This document shows, piece after piece, positions 1-6,038 of a stretch of 6,951 nucleotides of DNA. This stretch comes from Bacillota bacterium (GTDB taxonomy: Bacteria; Bacillota; Clostridia; Lachnospirales; Lachnospiraceae): positions 14,556 to 21,506 of the forward strand of contig WFLY01000165.1 of NCBI GenBank assembly GCA_009177215.1, written 5' to 3'. The notes beneath the pieces are model-generated. The model had not been told where the DNA came from. It did not search any database and saw only the letters and a list, made by a program, of their open reading frames with translations. The position numbers were made by a program, and so were the translations under genes. Within the stretch, counting starts at the first letter, position 1, and every line of letters begins with the position of its first letter.

Positions 1-140
1 ACCCAGCGCACTGCATCCGCCACATTGCTCTTTCCGCTTCCGTTAGGTCCTACAATGCCTGTAATTCCGTTGTGGAATTGGAAAACAATCTTATTGGCAA
101 ATGATTTGAAACCATGTACTTCAATACTTTTTAAATACAT
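1..140 (-). CDS. smc: Chromosome segregation/condensation ATPase SMC, N-terminal fragment
   Basis: This is the first 46 codons of smc; the rest lies beyond the left edge of the window. The protein starts [15 protein letters not shown] and carries a Walker A P-loop, GPNGSGKS, at residues 31-38, followed by NVADAVRWV. That is the invariant N-terminal head motif of bacterial SMC. In the family, two such heads dimerise through a hinge and long coiled coils, bind ScpA/ScpB and compact the chromosome; none of those later parts is visible here. The ATG lies inside the end of rnc, overlapping it by 20 bases in another frame, with a GAGGG-type ribosome binding site about 9 bases upstream inside rnc. 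The rnc-smc order is common in Firmicutes and suggests co-transcription. Identity is secure; the truncation is only the window boundary. Confidence 0.95.
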   Translation of the reverse strand, partial: MYLKSIEVHGFKSFANKIVFQFHNGITGIVGPNGSGKSNVADAVRW

Positions 141-834
141 ATCCTTTATCCCTCAATCGCAGCAGTGCCTGATATGCTGCCCGCTGTTCCGCGGCCTTCT
201 TTGTTCTGCCGGTTCCCTTTCCCAGACTTTCCTGCTCCATAAACACCTCTACTTCAAAGCTTTTGTCATGTTCGGGACCGTTTTCCACCAAAAGCTCATA
301 ATGAAAATCCTTTTTCAATTTCCCCTGTATCAGCTCCTGCAAATTGCTCTTGCTGTCATAAAATAACTGCTTATTCTCCAAGTCCGACAAAATAAACCGG
401 TAAATAAACGCCTTTGCCGGCTTCATGCCCCCATCCAGATAAATGGCTCCTATCACTGCCTCCATGGCATCGGAGGTAATACTGTCACGATTCCTGCCCC
501 CGGTGCTCTCCTCGCCCCTTCCAAGGCGCATAAACTGCCCCAGCTCCAAATCTCTGGCACAAAACGCCAGCGCCGGCTCACATACCATGGAAGCCCTCAT
601 TTTGGTAAGCTCCCCTTCGGGCACCGAATCATGTTCTTTAAATAAGAATTCACTGGATACCAATTCTAAAACCGCATCGCCCAAGAATTCCAGACGCTCA
701 TAATTTTTCGCCTTATTGATTCTCTGTTCGTTGGTAAAGGAGCTGTGAGTCAGCGCCTGCCTTAGCAGCGCCTTATCATGAAATCGATAACCAATCCGTC
801 CTTCCAACATTTCCAAGGTGTATCCTTCCAACAT
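121..834 (-). CDS. rnc: Ribonuclease III
   Basis: A 237-residue protein of normal family length. It is a cytoplasmic endonuclease specific for double-stranded RNA that processes rRNA precursors and structured mRNAs. The nuclease domain (about 10-150) has the signature [11 protein letters not shown] at 46-56 and [15 protein letters not shown] at 122-136. By alignment to the E. coli enzyme from memory, the metal-binding acidic residues are E46, E49, D53, E73, D122 and E125, all present. A double-stranded-RNA-binding domain occupies about 161-230 and ends with the basic stretch [14 protein letters not shown]. The chosen ATG has GGAAGGTGAGG directly upstream; a second in-frame ATG at codon 9 has only a weak GGAA before it. 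The gene follows the acpP terminator, so it probably needs its own promoter, and its 3' end overlaps smc. The only real uncertainty is the start codon. Confidence 0.97.
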   Translation of the reverse strand: MLEGYTLEMLEGRIGYRFHDKALLRQALTHSSFTNEQRINKAKNYERLEFLGDAVLELVSSEFLFKEHDSVPEGELTKMRASMVCEPALAFCARDLELGQFMRLGRGEESTGGRNRDSITSDAMEAVIGAIYLDGGMKPAKAFIYRFILSDLENKQLFYDSKSNLQELIQGKLKKDFHYELLVENGPEHDKSFEVEVFMEQESLGKGTGRTKKAAEQRAAYQALLRLRDKGYVFKKY

Positions 835-864
835 ATTTCCTCACCTTCCGCTGTATTGACAAGC

Positions 865-892
865 CTGATATGTAACAGTTCAGCCCTCTCAA
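865..892 (-). promoter_or_regulatory. Weak candidate sigma-A promoter for rnc-smc
   Basis: Reading the minus strand, TTGAGA (887-892) is followed after 16 bases by TATCAG (865-870), about 30 bases before the rnc start codon. The -35 matches consensus at 5 of 6 positions and the -10 at only 4 of 6. It is proposed mainly because a strong terminator separates acpP from rnc, so some promoter in this gap is expected. The remainder of the gap shows nothing else I recognise. Confidence 0.3.
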
Positions 893-942
893 TTCACATA
901 AACAGCTGCTTCACATCCACCGCTGCTTATGGAACCGTTACT

Positions 943-984
943 AAAAAACAAGTATTCCCGAATGGTAAGATTCAGGAATACTTG
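943..984 (-). terminator. Rho-independent terminator after acpP
   Basis: On the minus strand, CAAGTATTCCTGAAT (970-984) and ATTCGGGAATACTTG (949-963) form a 15-bp stem with a single G-U pair and a 6-base loop (964-969). Six T residues (943-948) follow immediately. It starts 11 bases after the acpP stop codon. Stem, loop and T-tract together make a textbook intrinsic terminator that should separate plsX-acpP transcripts from rnc-smc. Confidence 0.9.
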
Positions 985-995
985 GCAATCAGCAT

Positions 996-1226
996 TTAGT
1001 TTGTTGCAGCCTTAATCAGCTCTACCGCTTCTTCTACAGTAGTAATCTTTTCTGCTTTTTCCGCCGGAATCTCGATATCAAATTCTTCTTCGATTCCCAT
1101 AATAATCTGAAATACATCTAAGGAGTCAGCTCCAAGGTCGTCCATAAAAGTGGTTTCCATTGTAATCTCTTCGGGGTCCACATTCAATACTTCCGCAATT
1201 ACTTTTTTTAGCTTTTCAAATTCCAT
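996..1226 (-). CDS. acpP: Acyl carrier protein
   Basis: A 76-residue, strongly acidic protein, the standard size for ACP. The motif DLGADSLD (30-37) contains S35, the serine that receives the 4'-phosphopantetheine arm from holo-ACP synthase. The surrounding helices ([16 protein letters not shown], then [13 protein letters not shown]) match type II fatty-acid-synthase ACPs. In the cell it carries growing acyl chains in the cytoplasm for fatty acid synthesis and hands them to acyltransferases such as PlsX. It lies 20 bases downstream of plsX, with an AAGGAAGGA ribosome binding site about 10 bases before its ATG, and is followed by a strong terminator. The position beside plsX favours the housekeeping fatty-acid ACP over a secondary-metabolism carrier. 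Confidence 0.97.
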   Translation of the reverse strand: MEFEKLKKVIAEVLNVDPEEITMETTFMDDLGADSLDVFQIIMGIEEEFDIEIPAEKAEKITTVEEAVELIKAATN

Positions 1227-1246
1227 GTTTCTCAGTTCCTTCCTTC

Positions 1247-2257
1247 TTAATCTTCTAAGATGATTTTTTCTTTGATTTTTTCATTTATGTTCTGTTCTTT
1301 AAATGCAATGCATTGCAGAATAGAATTCTTGATTTCGATGGACTTACTGCTTCCATGGGTCTTTACCACTAAACCGTTTAGTCCAAGCAAAGGAGCGCCT
1401 CCGTACTCCTCGGTGCTAAAGCCCTTCAGGGTCGCCTTAAGCGCGGGTTTTACCAAAAGAGCTCCTATCTTGCTGCGGAGCGAACTCATCATGCCGCCCT
1501 TAACCTTTTTAATCAGACTGGCTCCTACACCCTCGTACATTTTTAATATGACGTTCCCCACAAATGCCTCACTGACCACTACATCGGCTGCGCCGGCGGG
1601 AATATCCCTTGCCTCAACGCTGCCGATAAAATTAATCTCCGGACAATTCTTAAGCAACGGAAAAGTCTCCTTTACCAGCGCATTGCCTTTCTCTTCTTCA
1701 GCGCCTATATTGACAATACCCACCTTGGGATTCTTCACTCCCATAACGCTTTCCATATACACGCTTCCCATCTTGGCAAACTGCACCAGATGTGACGGGC
1801 GGGCGTCCACATTTGCCCCACAGTCCAATAGAAGGCTGACGCCCTTCTCTGTGGGAATCAGCGGTGCAAGAGGCGGTCTCTCTACTCCCTTGATACGCCC
1901 TACAATAACCTGTCCGCCTACTAAAATGGCTCCCGTACTCCCGGCGGACACCAAAGCATCGCAGGTTCCTTCTTTGACTATATTCATACTTTTTACAATG
2001 GAGGAATCCTTTTTGCGGCGAATCGCCATGACCGGCGGCTCTGCCGTCTCAATTACTTCTTCGGCATTTACGATTTCCACTTGTGCAGCATCATATGTGT
2101 ATTTCTTCAATTCTTCTTTAACGGCGGTCTCCTTTCCTACCAAAAAGACCTTGACCCTTTTGTCCTCATTTATAGCCTCAATAGCCCCCTTCACAATCTC
2201 CAAGGGAGCGTTATCACCACCCATAGCATCTACCGCTACGTTCACCATTTCAGCCAT
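1247..2257 (-). CDS. plsX: Phosphate acyltransferase (acyl-ACP:phosphate transacylase) PlsX
   Basis: A 336-residue protein of normal family length. PlsX converts acyl-ACP and phosphate into acyl-phosphate, which the membrane enzyme PlsY uses to acylate glycerol-3-phosphate at the start of phospholipid synthesis. It is a soluble protein thought to act at the membrane surface. Family motifs are present in order: [12 protein letters not shown] (7-18), [11 protein letters not shown] (126-136), [10 protein letters not shown] (142-151), [10 protein letters not shown] (183-192), ARDIPAG (216-222), [10 protein letters not shown] (230-239) and [11 protein letters not shown] (285-295). The chosen ATG has GAAAGGAAAT about 8 bases upstream; an alternative start at codon 4 (MVNVAVDAM) is possible but worse placed. 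It has its own promoter and is followed after 20 bases by acpP, whose product is its acyl donor. No plsY or fapR is in the window. Confidence 0.97.
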   Translation of the reverse strand: MAEMVNVAVDAMGGDNAPLEIVKGAIEAINEDKRVKVFLVGKETAVKEELKKYTYDAAQVEIVNAEEVIETAEPPVMAIRRKKDSSIVKSMNIVKEGTCDALVSAGSTGAILVGGQVIVGRIKGVERPPLAPLIPTEKGVSLLLDCGANVDARPSHLVQFAKMGSVYMESVMGVKNPKVGIVNIGAEEEKGNALVKETFPLLKNCPEINFIGSVEARDIPAGAADVVVSEAFVGNVILKMYEGVGASLIKKVKGGMMSSLRSKIGALLVKPALKATLKGFSTEEYGGAPLLGLNGLVVKTHGSSKSIEIKNSILQCIAFKEQNINEKIKEKIILED

Positions 2258-2311
2258 TGGTTATTTCCTTTCACATATCACTTTTGACAGTTTACGACTA
2301 TGCCTTTCTTT

Positions 2312-2340
2312 ACTATACTAAACCCCTTAACAAAAATCAA
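2312..2340 (-). promoter_or_regulatory. Sigma-A type promoter for plsX-acpP
   Basis: On the minus strand, TTGATT (2335-2340) and TATAGT (2312-2317) are separated by exactly 17 bases. The predicted start near 2305 would give a leader of about 48 bases before the plsX ATG. It sits just beyond the rpmF terminator, which makes it the likely entry point for this transcript. The -10 element lies within an imperfect palindrome, TTTAGTATAGTAAA (2308-2321), that could be an operator; no regulator is identified. Confidence 0.7.
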
Positions 2341-2359
2341 GATATTTTTATCAAGAATG

Positions 2360-2388
2360 AAAAAGGCTCCTCCCAAACGGGAAAAGCC
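2360..2388 (-). terminator. Rho-independent terminator after rpmF
   Basis: On the minus strand, GGCTTTTCCC (2379-2388), loop GTTT (2375-2378) and GGGAGGAGCC (2365-2374) form a 10-bp stem with two G-U pairs. It is followed directly by TTTTT (2360-2364). It starts 27 bases after the rpmF stop codon. It should end most yceD-rpmF transcripts and insulate plsX from the strong ribosomal-protein promoter. Confidence 0.88.
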
Positions 2389-2415
2389 CATAATTCATGT
2401 TGAAATCATATCTCA

Positions 2416-2595
2416 TTAATCAACGCTAACAACCTGCTTCTTGTTATAAGAACCGCAAGCCTTACAAACTCTGTGAGGCACCATAAGCGCGCCGCACTTG
2501 CTGCACTTTACCAATGTAGGAGCGCTCATTTTCCAGTTTGCTCTTCTCTTATCTCTTCTACCTTTGGAAGATTTATTCTTAGGACAAATAGACAT
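2416..2595 (-). CDS. rpmF: Large-subunit ribosomal protein L32 (bL32)
   Basis: A 59-residue basic protein, the usual L32 size, short enough to be missed by length-filtered ORF finding. It reads MSICPKNKSSKGRRDKRR at the start, then NWKMSAPTLVKCSKCGALMV and PHRVCKACGSY. C31, C34, C44 and C47 form two CxxC pairs of a zinc-ribbon type site, so this is the cysteine-containing (C+) form of L32. L32 is a structural component of the 50S subunit. The ATG is preceded by AGGAGGTG, whose bases belong to the last codons of yceD. Only 4 bases separate the two genes, so translation is probably coupled. The yceD-rpmF pairing is conserved widely in bacteria and supports both calls. In low-zinc conditions some bacteria use a cysteine-free paralogue; none is seen here. 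Confidence 0.97.
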   Translation of the reverse strand: MSICPKNKSSKGRRDKRRANWKMSAPTLVKCSKCGALMVPHRVCKACGSYNKKQVVSVD

Positions 2596-2599
2596 ATCG

Positions 2600-3124
2600 T
2601 TACACCTCCTTATTGCGCAAGCAACTATCTTTTATTACTGCAATACGCTGGTGCAGCCCGAAGGTATCGCAGCTGCATTCCCTTATATTAAGATTCTGTC
2701 CGCAAACAGGACATACGCCCTTGCAGTCTTCCTTACACAGAATCTTCACAGGCCAGCTTACTAAAATTTCATTGTACACAAAAGTCTCTACATTCAGCTG
2801 ATACCCTTCCATGAAATTCATGTCATCGGCATCCTCATCCTCTGTGGTAATCTCAGGTGAAACAACCGTCCTGTCAAACTTCAACTTAAGCGTGACAGGT
2901 GTCTCTGCCAGACATCTGTCGCATGACCCGGCAAACTTTAACTTCACATTTCCCTCTATACGCACCTTGTGAGCGCCTATATTTGTAAAAATGAATTCTA
3001 CCGGAGTCTTCTCAATAATGGGAAAACTGCCAAGTCTGCTGTCAAAGCCCGTCATCTCAAGGGAAACACTCTTGTCCTCGACCTTGCCCTCTGATGTAAA
3101 TACATCGGATAAATTCAGTAACAT
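2600..3124 (-). CDS. yceD: DUF177 protein YceD (large ribosomal RNA subunit accumulation protein)
   Basis: A 174-residue protein starting MLLNLSDVFTSEGK. The diagnostic pieces of the YceD/DUF177 family are a CDRC pair (C68, C71), the strand before it (IEGNVKLKFAGS), an acidic middle (residues 94-102), and a Cys-rich C-terminal part (CKEDCKGVCPVCGQNLN, with C130, C134, C138, C141, then C150 and C152). The cysteines suggest a metal site, which is inference. The family is linked to normal accumulation of 23S rRNA and occurs beside rpmF across bacteria. The frame stays open upstream to an ATG at 3289, but I chose the ATG at 3124: it has AGGAG 5 bases before it, the protein then begins as the family does, and the longer version would run through the promoter and leader. 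Confidence 0.93.
   Translation of the reverse strand: MLLNLSDVFTSEGKVEDKSVSLEMTGFDSRLGSFPIIEKTPVEFIFTNIGAHKVRIEGNVKLKFAGSCDRCLAETPVTLKLKFDRTVVSPEITTEDEDADDMNFMEGYQLNVETFVYNEILVSWPVKILCKEDCKGVCPVCGQNLNIRECSCDTFGLHQRIAVIKDSCLRNKEV
2603..2610 (-). promoter_or_regulatory. Ribosome binding site of rpmF embedded in the end of yceD
   Basis: AGGAGGTG on the minus strand, immediately before the yceD stop codon (2600-2602), with the GGAGG core 9 bases from the rpmF ATG. It is a near-perfect anti-16S match. Ribosomes finishing yceD would stop on top of it, consistent with coupled translation. Confidence 0.85.
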
Positions 3125-3129
3125 AGCAA

Positions 3130-3134
3130 CTCCT
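3130..3134 (-). promoter_or_regulatory. Ribosome binding site deciding the yceD start
   Basis: AGGAG lies 5 bases before the ATG at 3124. It favours the 174-residue YceD over the in-frame extension to 3289. The site sits between CATAG (3133-3137) and CTATG (3122-3126), a weak 5-bp inverted repeat that could pair the start codon region. Confidence 0.8.
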
Positions 3135-3147
3135 ATGCAATGTATCT

Positions 3148-3164
3148 CGCAGAAAAGTTCTGCG
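3148..3164 (-). other. Small hairpin in the yceD-rpmF leader
   Basis: CGCAGAA and TTCTGCG form a perfect 7-bp stem with a 3-base loop, in the predicted 58-base 5' leader between the promoter and the yceD start. There is no T-tract, so it is not a terminator. It might stabilise the mRNA 5' end or bind a regulator; neither can be shown from sequence. Confidence 0.4.
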
Positions 3165-3188
3165 GTGCTTCGTTTCACACATTGATTT

Positions 3189-3217
3189 ATTATACATACA
3201 GGGAAAGGGTTTGTCAA
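3189..3217 (-). promoter_or_regulatory. Perfect-consensus sigma-A promoter for yceD-rpmF
   Basis: On the minus strand, TTGACA (3212-3217) and TATAAT (3189-3194) are separated by exactly 17 bases, matching the housekeeping consensus at all 12 positions with the optimal spacing. The predicted start near 3182 gives a leader of about 58 bases before the yceD ATG. High constitutive output fits a ribosomal-protein operon. Confidence 0.9.
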
Positions 3218-3371
3218 CAACTGATTTTTATTTTTTCGTCTGCCACCACAAAAATCCTTCCCGGCTCTCATCTGCAAATCGCATGGCATCTGCGCTGCGG
3301 TAACATCCTCACAGGCAAATCCGGCCCTTCCATAACCTTTCCCGTGTAAGGCTGAATCAGCTTACTGTATT
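3218..3371 (-). other. Gene-free stretch between trpA and the yceD promoter
   Basis: These bases follow the trpA stop codon. I see no intrinsic terminator: the only nearby hairpin, TAAGCTG/CAGCCTTA with a bulged C (3347-3364), has no T-tract after it. One minus-strand frame reads protein-like text across the stretch (LIQPYTGKVMEGPDLPVRML and later EPGRIFVVADEKIKISC), interrupted by a single in-frame TGA at 3268-3270 and ending with a TGA inside the -35 box. There is no good start codon with a ribosome binding site. It may be the remnant of a small gene or simply chance; I do not recognise the family. Confidence 0.35.
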
Positions 3372-4178
3372 TTATCGTGTCGTTGCTACTAACGCAACCG
3401 CTTCTTTCATACTCTTCACATACTCATAAAGCTTAGGCGCCGCTTCCCTTCCATGCTCTGCAATAATCTTCACAATGGCGCTCCCCACTATACTGCCGTC
3501 GGATATAGCCGCCATTTCCTCCGCCTGCTTAGGAGTGCTGATGCCGAAGCCGATAGCGCAGGGAGTACTTGTCGCCTTTCGGGCACTCTCCACAACAGAA
3601 GCAATATCCGTCCTGATTTCGCTTCGCACACCGGTCACGCCCATGGAGCTTACAACATAAATAAAGCCGTCCGCTTCTCTGGCAATCATTTGGATACGGC
3701 TCTCCGAGGTAGGCGCAAGCATGGAAATCAACGCCACATTATGCTTGTTTGCCGGCTCCTCCACCTCTGATTTTTCCTCATAGGGCAAATCGGGGATGAT
3801 TATCCCGTCAACCAAGAGCTCTTCACATTTTGCAAAAAATTTGTCATAGCCGTAATGGAATACAGGGTTTAAGTACGTCATAAAGCAAAGGGGAATCTGT
3901 GACTGTTCTCTTACTCTTCTCACGATATCAAAAACGCCGTCTGTAGTCATACCGCCCTTAAGCGCTCTGATATTGGCTTCCTGAATGACCTCGCCCTCGG
4001 CTGTGGGGTCTGAGAAGGGAATGCCGATTTCTATTAAATCCGCTCCCGCTTTCTCCATTTCCAGAATAAATCTCACGGAGCTGTCCGCATCCGGGTCTCC
4101 CGCCGTCAGAAACGCGATAAACACTTTTTTATTTGGCGTGTCAAATGCTCTTTTAATCTTATTCTTTTCGTTAATCAT
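3372..4178 (-). CDS. trpA: Tryptophan synthase alpha subunit
   Basis: A 268-residue TIM-barrel protein of normal length. It cleaves indole-3-glycerol phosphate to glyceraldehyde-3-phosphate and indole, passing indole through a tunnel to TrpB in the alpha2-beta2 complex. Visible motifs are [11 protein letters not shown] (20-30), [15 protein letters not shown] (48-62), IPDLPYEE (128-135), [12 protein letters not shown] (174-185) and IGFGIS (209-214). E50 aligns with the catalytic Glu49 of the Salmonella enzyme. The other catalytic acid, Asp60 there, is replaced by E61 (codon GAG at 3996-3998), a conservative change. The ATG overlaps the end of trpB by 8 bases (ATGATTAA) with a GGGGGGT ribosome binding site about 10 bases upstream, pointing to coupled translation and matched subunit amounts. 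It is the last gene of the trp cluster. Confidence 0.97.
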   Translation of the reverse strand: MINEKNKIKRAFDTPNKKVFIAFLTAGDPDADSSVRFILEMEKAGADLIEIGIPFSDPTAEGEVIQEANIRALKGGMTTDGVFDIVRRVREQSQIPLCFMTYLNPVFHYGYDKFFAKCEELLVDGIIIPDLPYEEKSEVEEPANKHNVALISMLAPTSESRIQMIAREADGFIYVVSSMGVTGVRSEIRTDIASVVESARKATSTPCAIGFGISTPKQAEEMAAISDGSIVGSAIVKIIAEHGREAAPKLYEYVKSMKEAVALVATTR

Positions 4179-5355
4179 GGATATTTACCCCCCTGTATCT
4201 TGCGATTGCCGCAACGTCCTTGTCTCCTCTGCCGGACACACAGACAATAATGCTTTGATCCGGACTGTAAGCCGCGGCAATCTTCCTCACCTGCGCAATG
4301 GCATGAGCGCTCTCGATGGCGCAGATAATGCCTTCCGTTCTTGCAATGTATTCAAATGCCGATACCGCCTCCTCATCGGTAATCGGCACGTATTTTGCCC
4401 TTCCCGTATCATGGAGATTTGCGTGCTCAGGCCCGATTCCCGGATAATCAAGCCCTGCGGAAATAGAGTAAACCGGCGCAATCTGTCCGTACTCATCCTG
4501 ACAGAAATAGGATTTCATTCCGTGAAAAATGCCTAGGCTTCCCTTCGTAATGGTTGCCGCATGGAAAGCAGTATCCACACCCTTTCCCGCTGCCTCGCAG
4601 CCAATCAGCTCCACTTCCTTATCCTCTATAAAATTATAAAAGGCTCCCATAGCGTTACTGCCGCCCCCCACACAGGCAACCACTGCTGCCGGAAGGCTGC
4701 CCTCAACCTTCAAAATCTGTTCCTTCGCCTCCTTGCTGATAATACTCTGGAAATCCCTCACGATCATGGGGAACGGGTGAGGACCCATAACCGAGCCTAA
4801 CACATAATGAGTGTCGGACACACGATTTGTCCACTCTCTCATTGTCTCGTTTACAGCGTCCTTCAGTGTCTGAGTGCCGCTTGTGACAGGGTGAACCTTT
4901 GCGCCCAAAAGCTCCATGCGGTACACGTTCAGCGCCTGCCTGTCAGTATCCTCCTTGCCCATGAAAATCTCGCACTCCATGCCAAGCAATGCCGCTGCCG
5001 TAGCCGTAGCCACACCGTGCTGTCCGGCGCCGGTCTCTGCGATCACTCTTGTTTTTCCCATCTTCTTTGCCATGAGCACCTGCCCCAGCACATTGTTAAT
5101 TTTGTGGGAACCGGTATGATTTAAATCCTCACGCTTTAAATAAATTTTTGCCCCACCCAAATCCTTTGTCATCTTCTCCGCATAATATAAGAGGGAGGGT
5201 CTCCCTGCATAGTTATTCAGAAGCTCGGTCAGTTCCGCCTGAAACTCTTCATCCTTCTTATAATATTCGTAGCACTCCTCCAGACGAAGCAGCTCATTCA
5301 TCAATGTCTCCGAAATATACTGTCCGCCGTGTATTCCATAACGTCCTTTACTCAT
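4171..5355 (-). CDS. trpB: Tryptophan synthase beta subunit
   Basis: A 394-residue PLP enzyme of the standard TrpB1 type and length. It condenses indole from TrpA with L-serine to give L-tryptophan. The PLP lysine is K85 in HTGSHKINN (80-88). AETGAGQHG (106-114) holds the catalytic glutamate E107 and the carboxylate-binding loop. GGGSNAMG (230-237) binds the cofactor phosphate, and SGRGDKD (374-380) provides the usual serine near the PLP ring. The N-terminus [13 protein letters not shown] also matches the family. Its ATG shares the bases ATGA with the trpF stop codon and has AAAGGA 7 bases upstream; its 3' end overlaps trpA. All key residues are intact, so an active enzyme is expected. It is not the TrpB2 type, which is longer and differs at the N-terminus. 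Confidence 0.98.
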   Translation of the reverse strand: MSKGRYGIHGGQYISETLMNELLRLEECYEYYKKDEEFQAELTELLNNYAGRPSLLYYAEKMTKDLGGAKIYLKREDLNHTGSHKINNVLGQVLMAKKMGKTRVIAETGAGQHGVATATAAALLGMECEIFMGKEDTDRQALNVYRMELLGAKVHPVTSGTQTLKDAVNETMREWTNRVSDTHYVLGSVMGPHPFPMIVRDFQSIISKEAKEQILKVEGSLPAAVVACVGGGSNAMGAFYNFIEDKEVELIGCEAAGKGVDTAFHAATITKGSLGIFHGMKSYFCQDEYGQIAPVYSISAGLDYPGIGPEHANLHDTGRAKYVPITDEEAVSAFEYIARTEGIICAIESAHAIAQVRKIAAAYSPDQSIIVCVSGRGDKDVAAIARYRGVNIHD

Positions 5356-5993
5356 GGCTTAATCCTTTCTTTTTCGCTATTCTTTTTCGCAGCCTTTTCC
5401 AGACTTCTCACTTTATTTACCGCCGCTTTCATTTTTTCCAAATCCTTCACTCCGTCCGTCTCCACGCCGGAGCTTATATCTATAGCATAAGGAGCAAGCT
5501 GCAGCACTGCCTTTTCTATATTATCCGGGTTTAAGCCGCCGGCAAGGAAATAATCTCTCTCCACATCGGCAAGCAGCCGCCAGTCAAAGCTTTTTCCCGT
5601 GCCCGTACCGCTGTCAAACAATAGATAATCCGCCGAAGAATCCAGCCAAGCCTCCACAATATATCGGTTATCCGCTTTTACCGCCTTAATAACCGGCTTT
5701 GCGGTGACAGCCTGAATATACCGGATATCCTCCTCGTTTTCCTCCCCGTGGAGCTGTGCCATATCAATAATGCCCTCCTCCAGATAGGAAATAATCTCCT
5801 CCACCGGATTATTCACAAATACTCCCACGGCTTTTATCCTGTCAGACAACCTTTGTTTCAGGCTTCTTGCCTGCTCCCTGCTTATCTGCCTGCGAAAGCC
5901 CTCTGCCAGAATAAAGCCCGCATAATCCGGCAGCACCTGATTGGCATAATCCACGTCCTCCTCACGACGCAGACCGCATATCTTAATTTTCAA
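5352..5993 (-). CDS. trpF: Phosphoribosylanthranilate isomerase
   Basis: A 213-residue TIM-barrel enzyme that isomerises N-(5-phosphoribosyl)anthranilate to CdRP, the substrate of TrpC. With the start I propose it begins MKIKICGL, the classic TrpF N-terminus. C6 is the general base and D127 ([15 protein letters not shown]) the general acid by family analogy. AGGLNPDN (151-158) and DISSGVE (172-178) are the phosphate-binding ends of the barrel. The start is a TTG at 5993 with AGGAGGTG at 5999-6006. An in-frame ATG at 6029 would add 12 residues not seen in the family and has no good ribosome binding site. The C-terminus has a lysine-rich tail (about 199-213) beyond the usual end. The stop codon overlaps the trpB ATG by 4 bases. 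TrpF here is a separate gene, not a TrpC-TrpF fusion as in enterics. Confidence 0.95.
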   Translation of the reverse strand: MKIKICGLRREEDVDYANQVLPDYAGFILAEGFRRQISREQARSLKQRLSDRIKAVGVFVNNPVEEIISYLEEGIIDMAQLHGEENEEDIRYIQAVTAKPVIKAVKADNRYIVEAWLDSSADYLLFDSGTGTGKSFDWRLLADVERDYFLAGGLNPDNIEKAVLQLAPYAIDISSGVETDGVKDLEKMKAAVNKVRSLEKAAKKNSEKERIKP

Positions 5994-5998
5994 ATGTG

Positions 5999-6006
5999 CA
6001 CCTCCT
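5999..6006 (-). promoter_or_regulatory. Ribosome binding site deciding the TTG start of trpF
   Basis: AGGAGGTG on the minus strand with its GGAGG core 7 bases before TTG at 5993. It is the best Shine-Dalgarno match in the trp cluster and lies inside the coding sequence that an ATG start at 6029 would imply, so it favours the TTG start. Confidence 0.8.
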
Positions 6007-6038
6007 GCCTCCTCATAAACCAGCCTCACTTGCAGACC

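Noticed and set aside
2284..2289. Plus-strand TTGACA as an antisense promoter -35 box
   Set aside because: No acceptable -10 hexamer lies 16-18 bases downstream; the next TACTAT-like element is too far away.
1260..2321. 353-codon plus-strand ORF opposite plsX
   Set aside because: It is the antisense shadow of plsX, whose protein carries every family motif. The plus-strand translation is Ser/Thr/Pro-rich low-information text with no domain or ribosome binding site.
3125..3289. N-terminal extension of YceD to an ATG at 3289
   Set aside because: The extension would run through a perfect-consensus promoter and its leader, lacks family resemblance, and the internal ATG at 3124 has AGGAG at good spacing.
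3347..3364. Hairpin just after trpA as a transcription terminator
   Set aside because: The stem is 7 bp with a bulged C and is followed by CACGGG, not by a T-tract.
3985..4536. 183-codon plus-strand ORF opposite trpA and trpB
   Set aside because: It is antisense to the overlapping trpB/trpA junction, with no recognisable domain and no plausible ribosome binding site.
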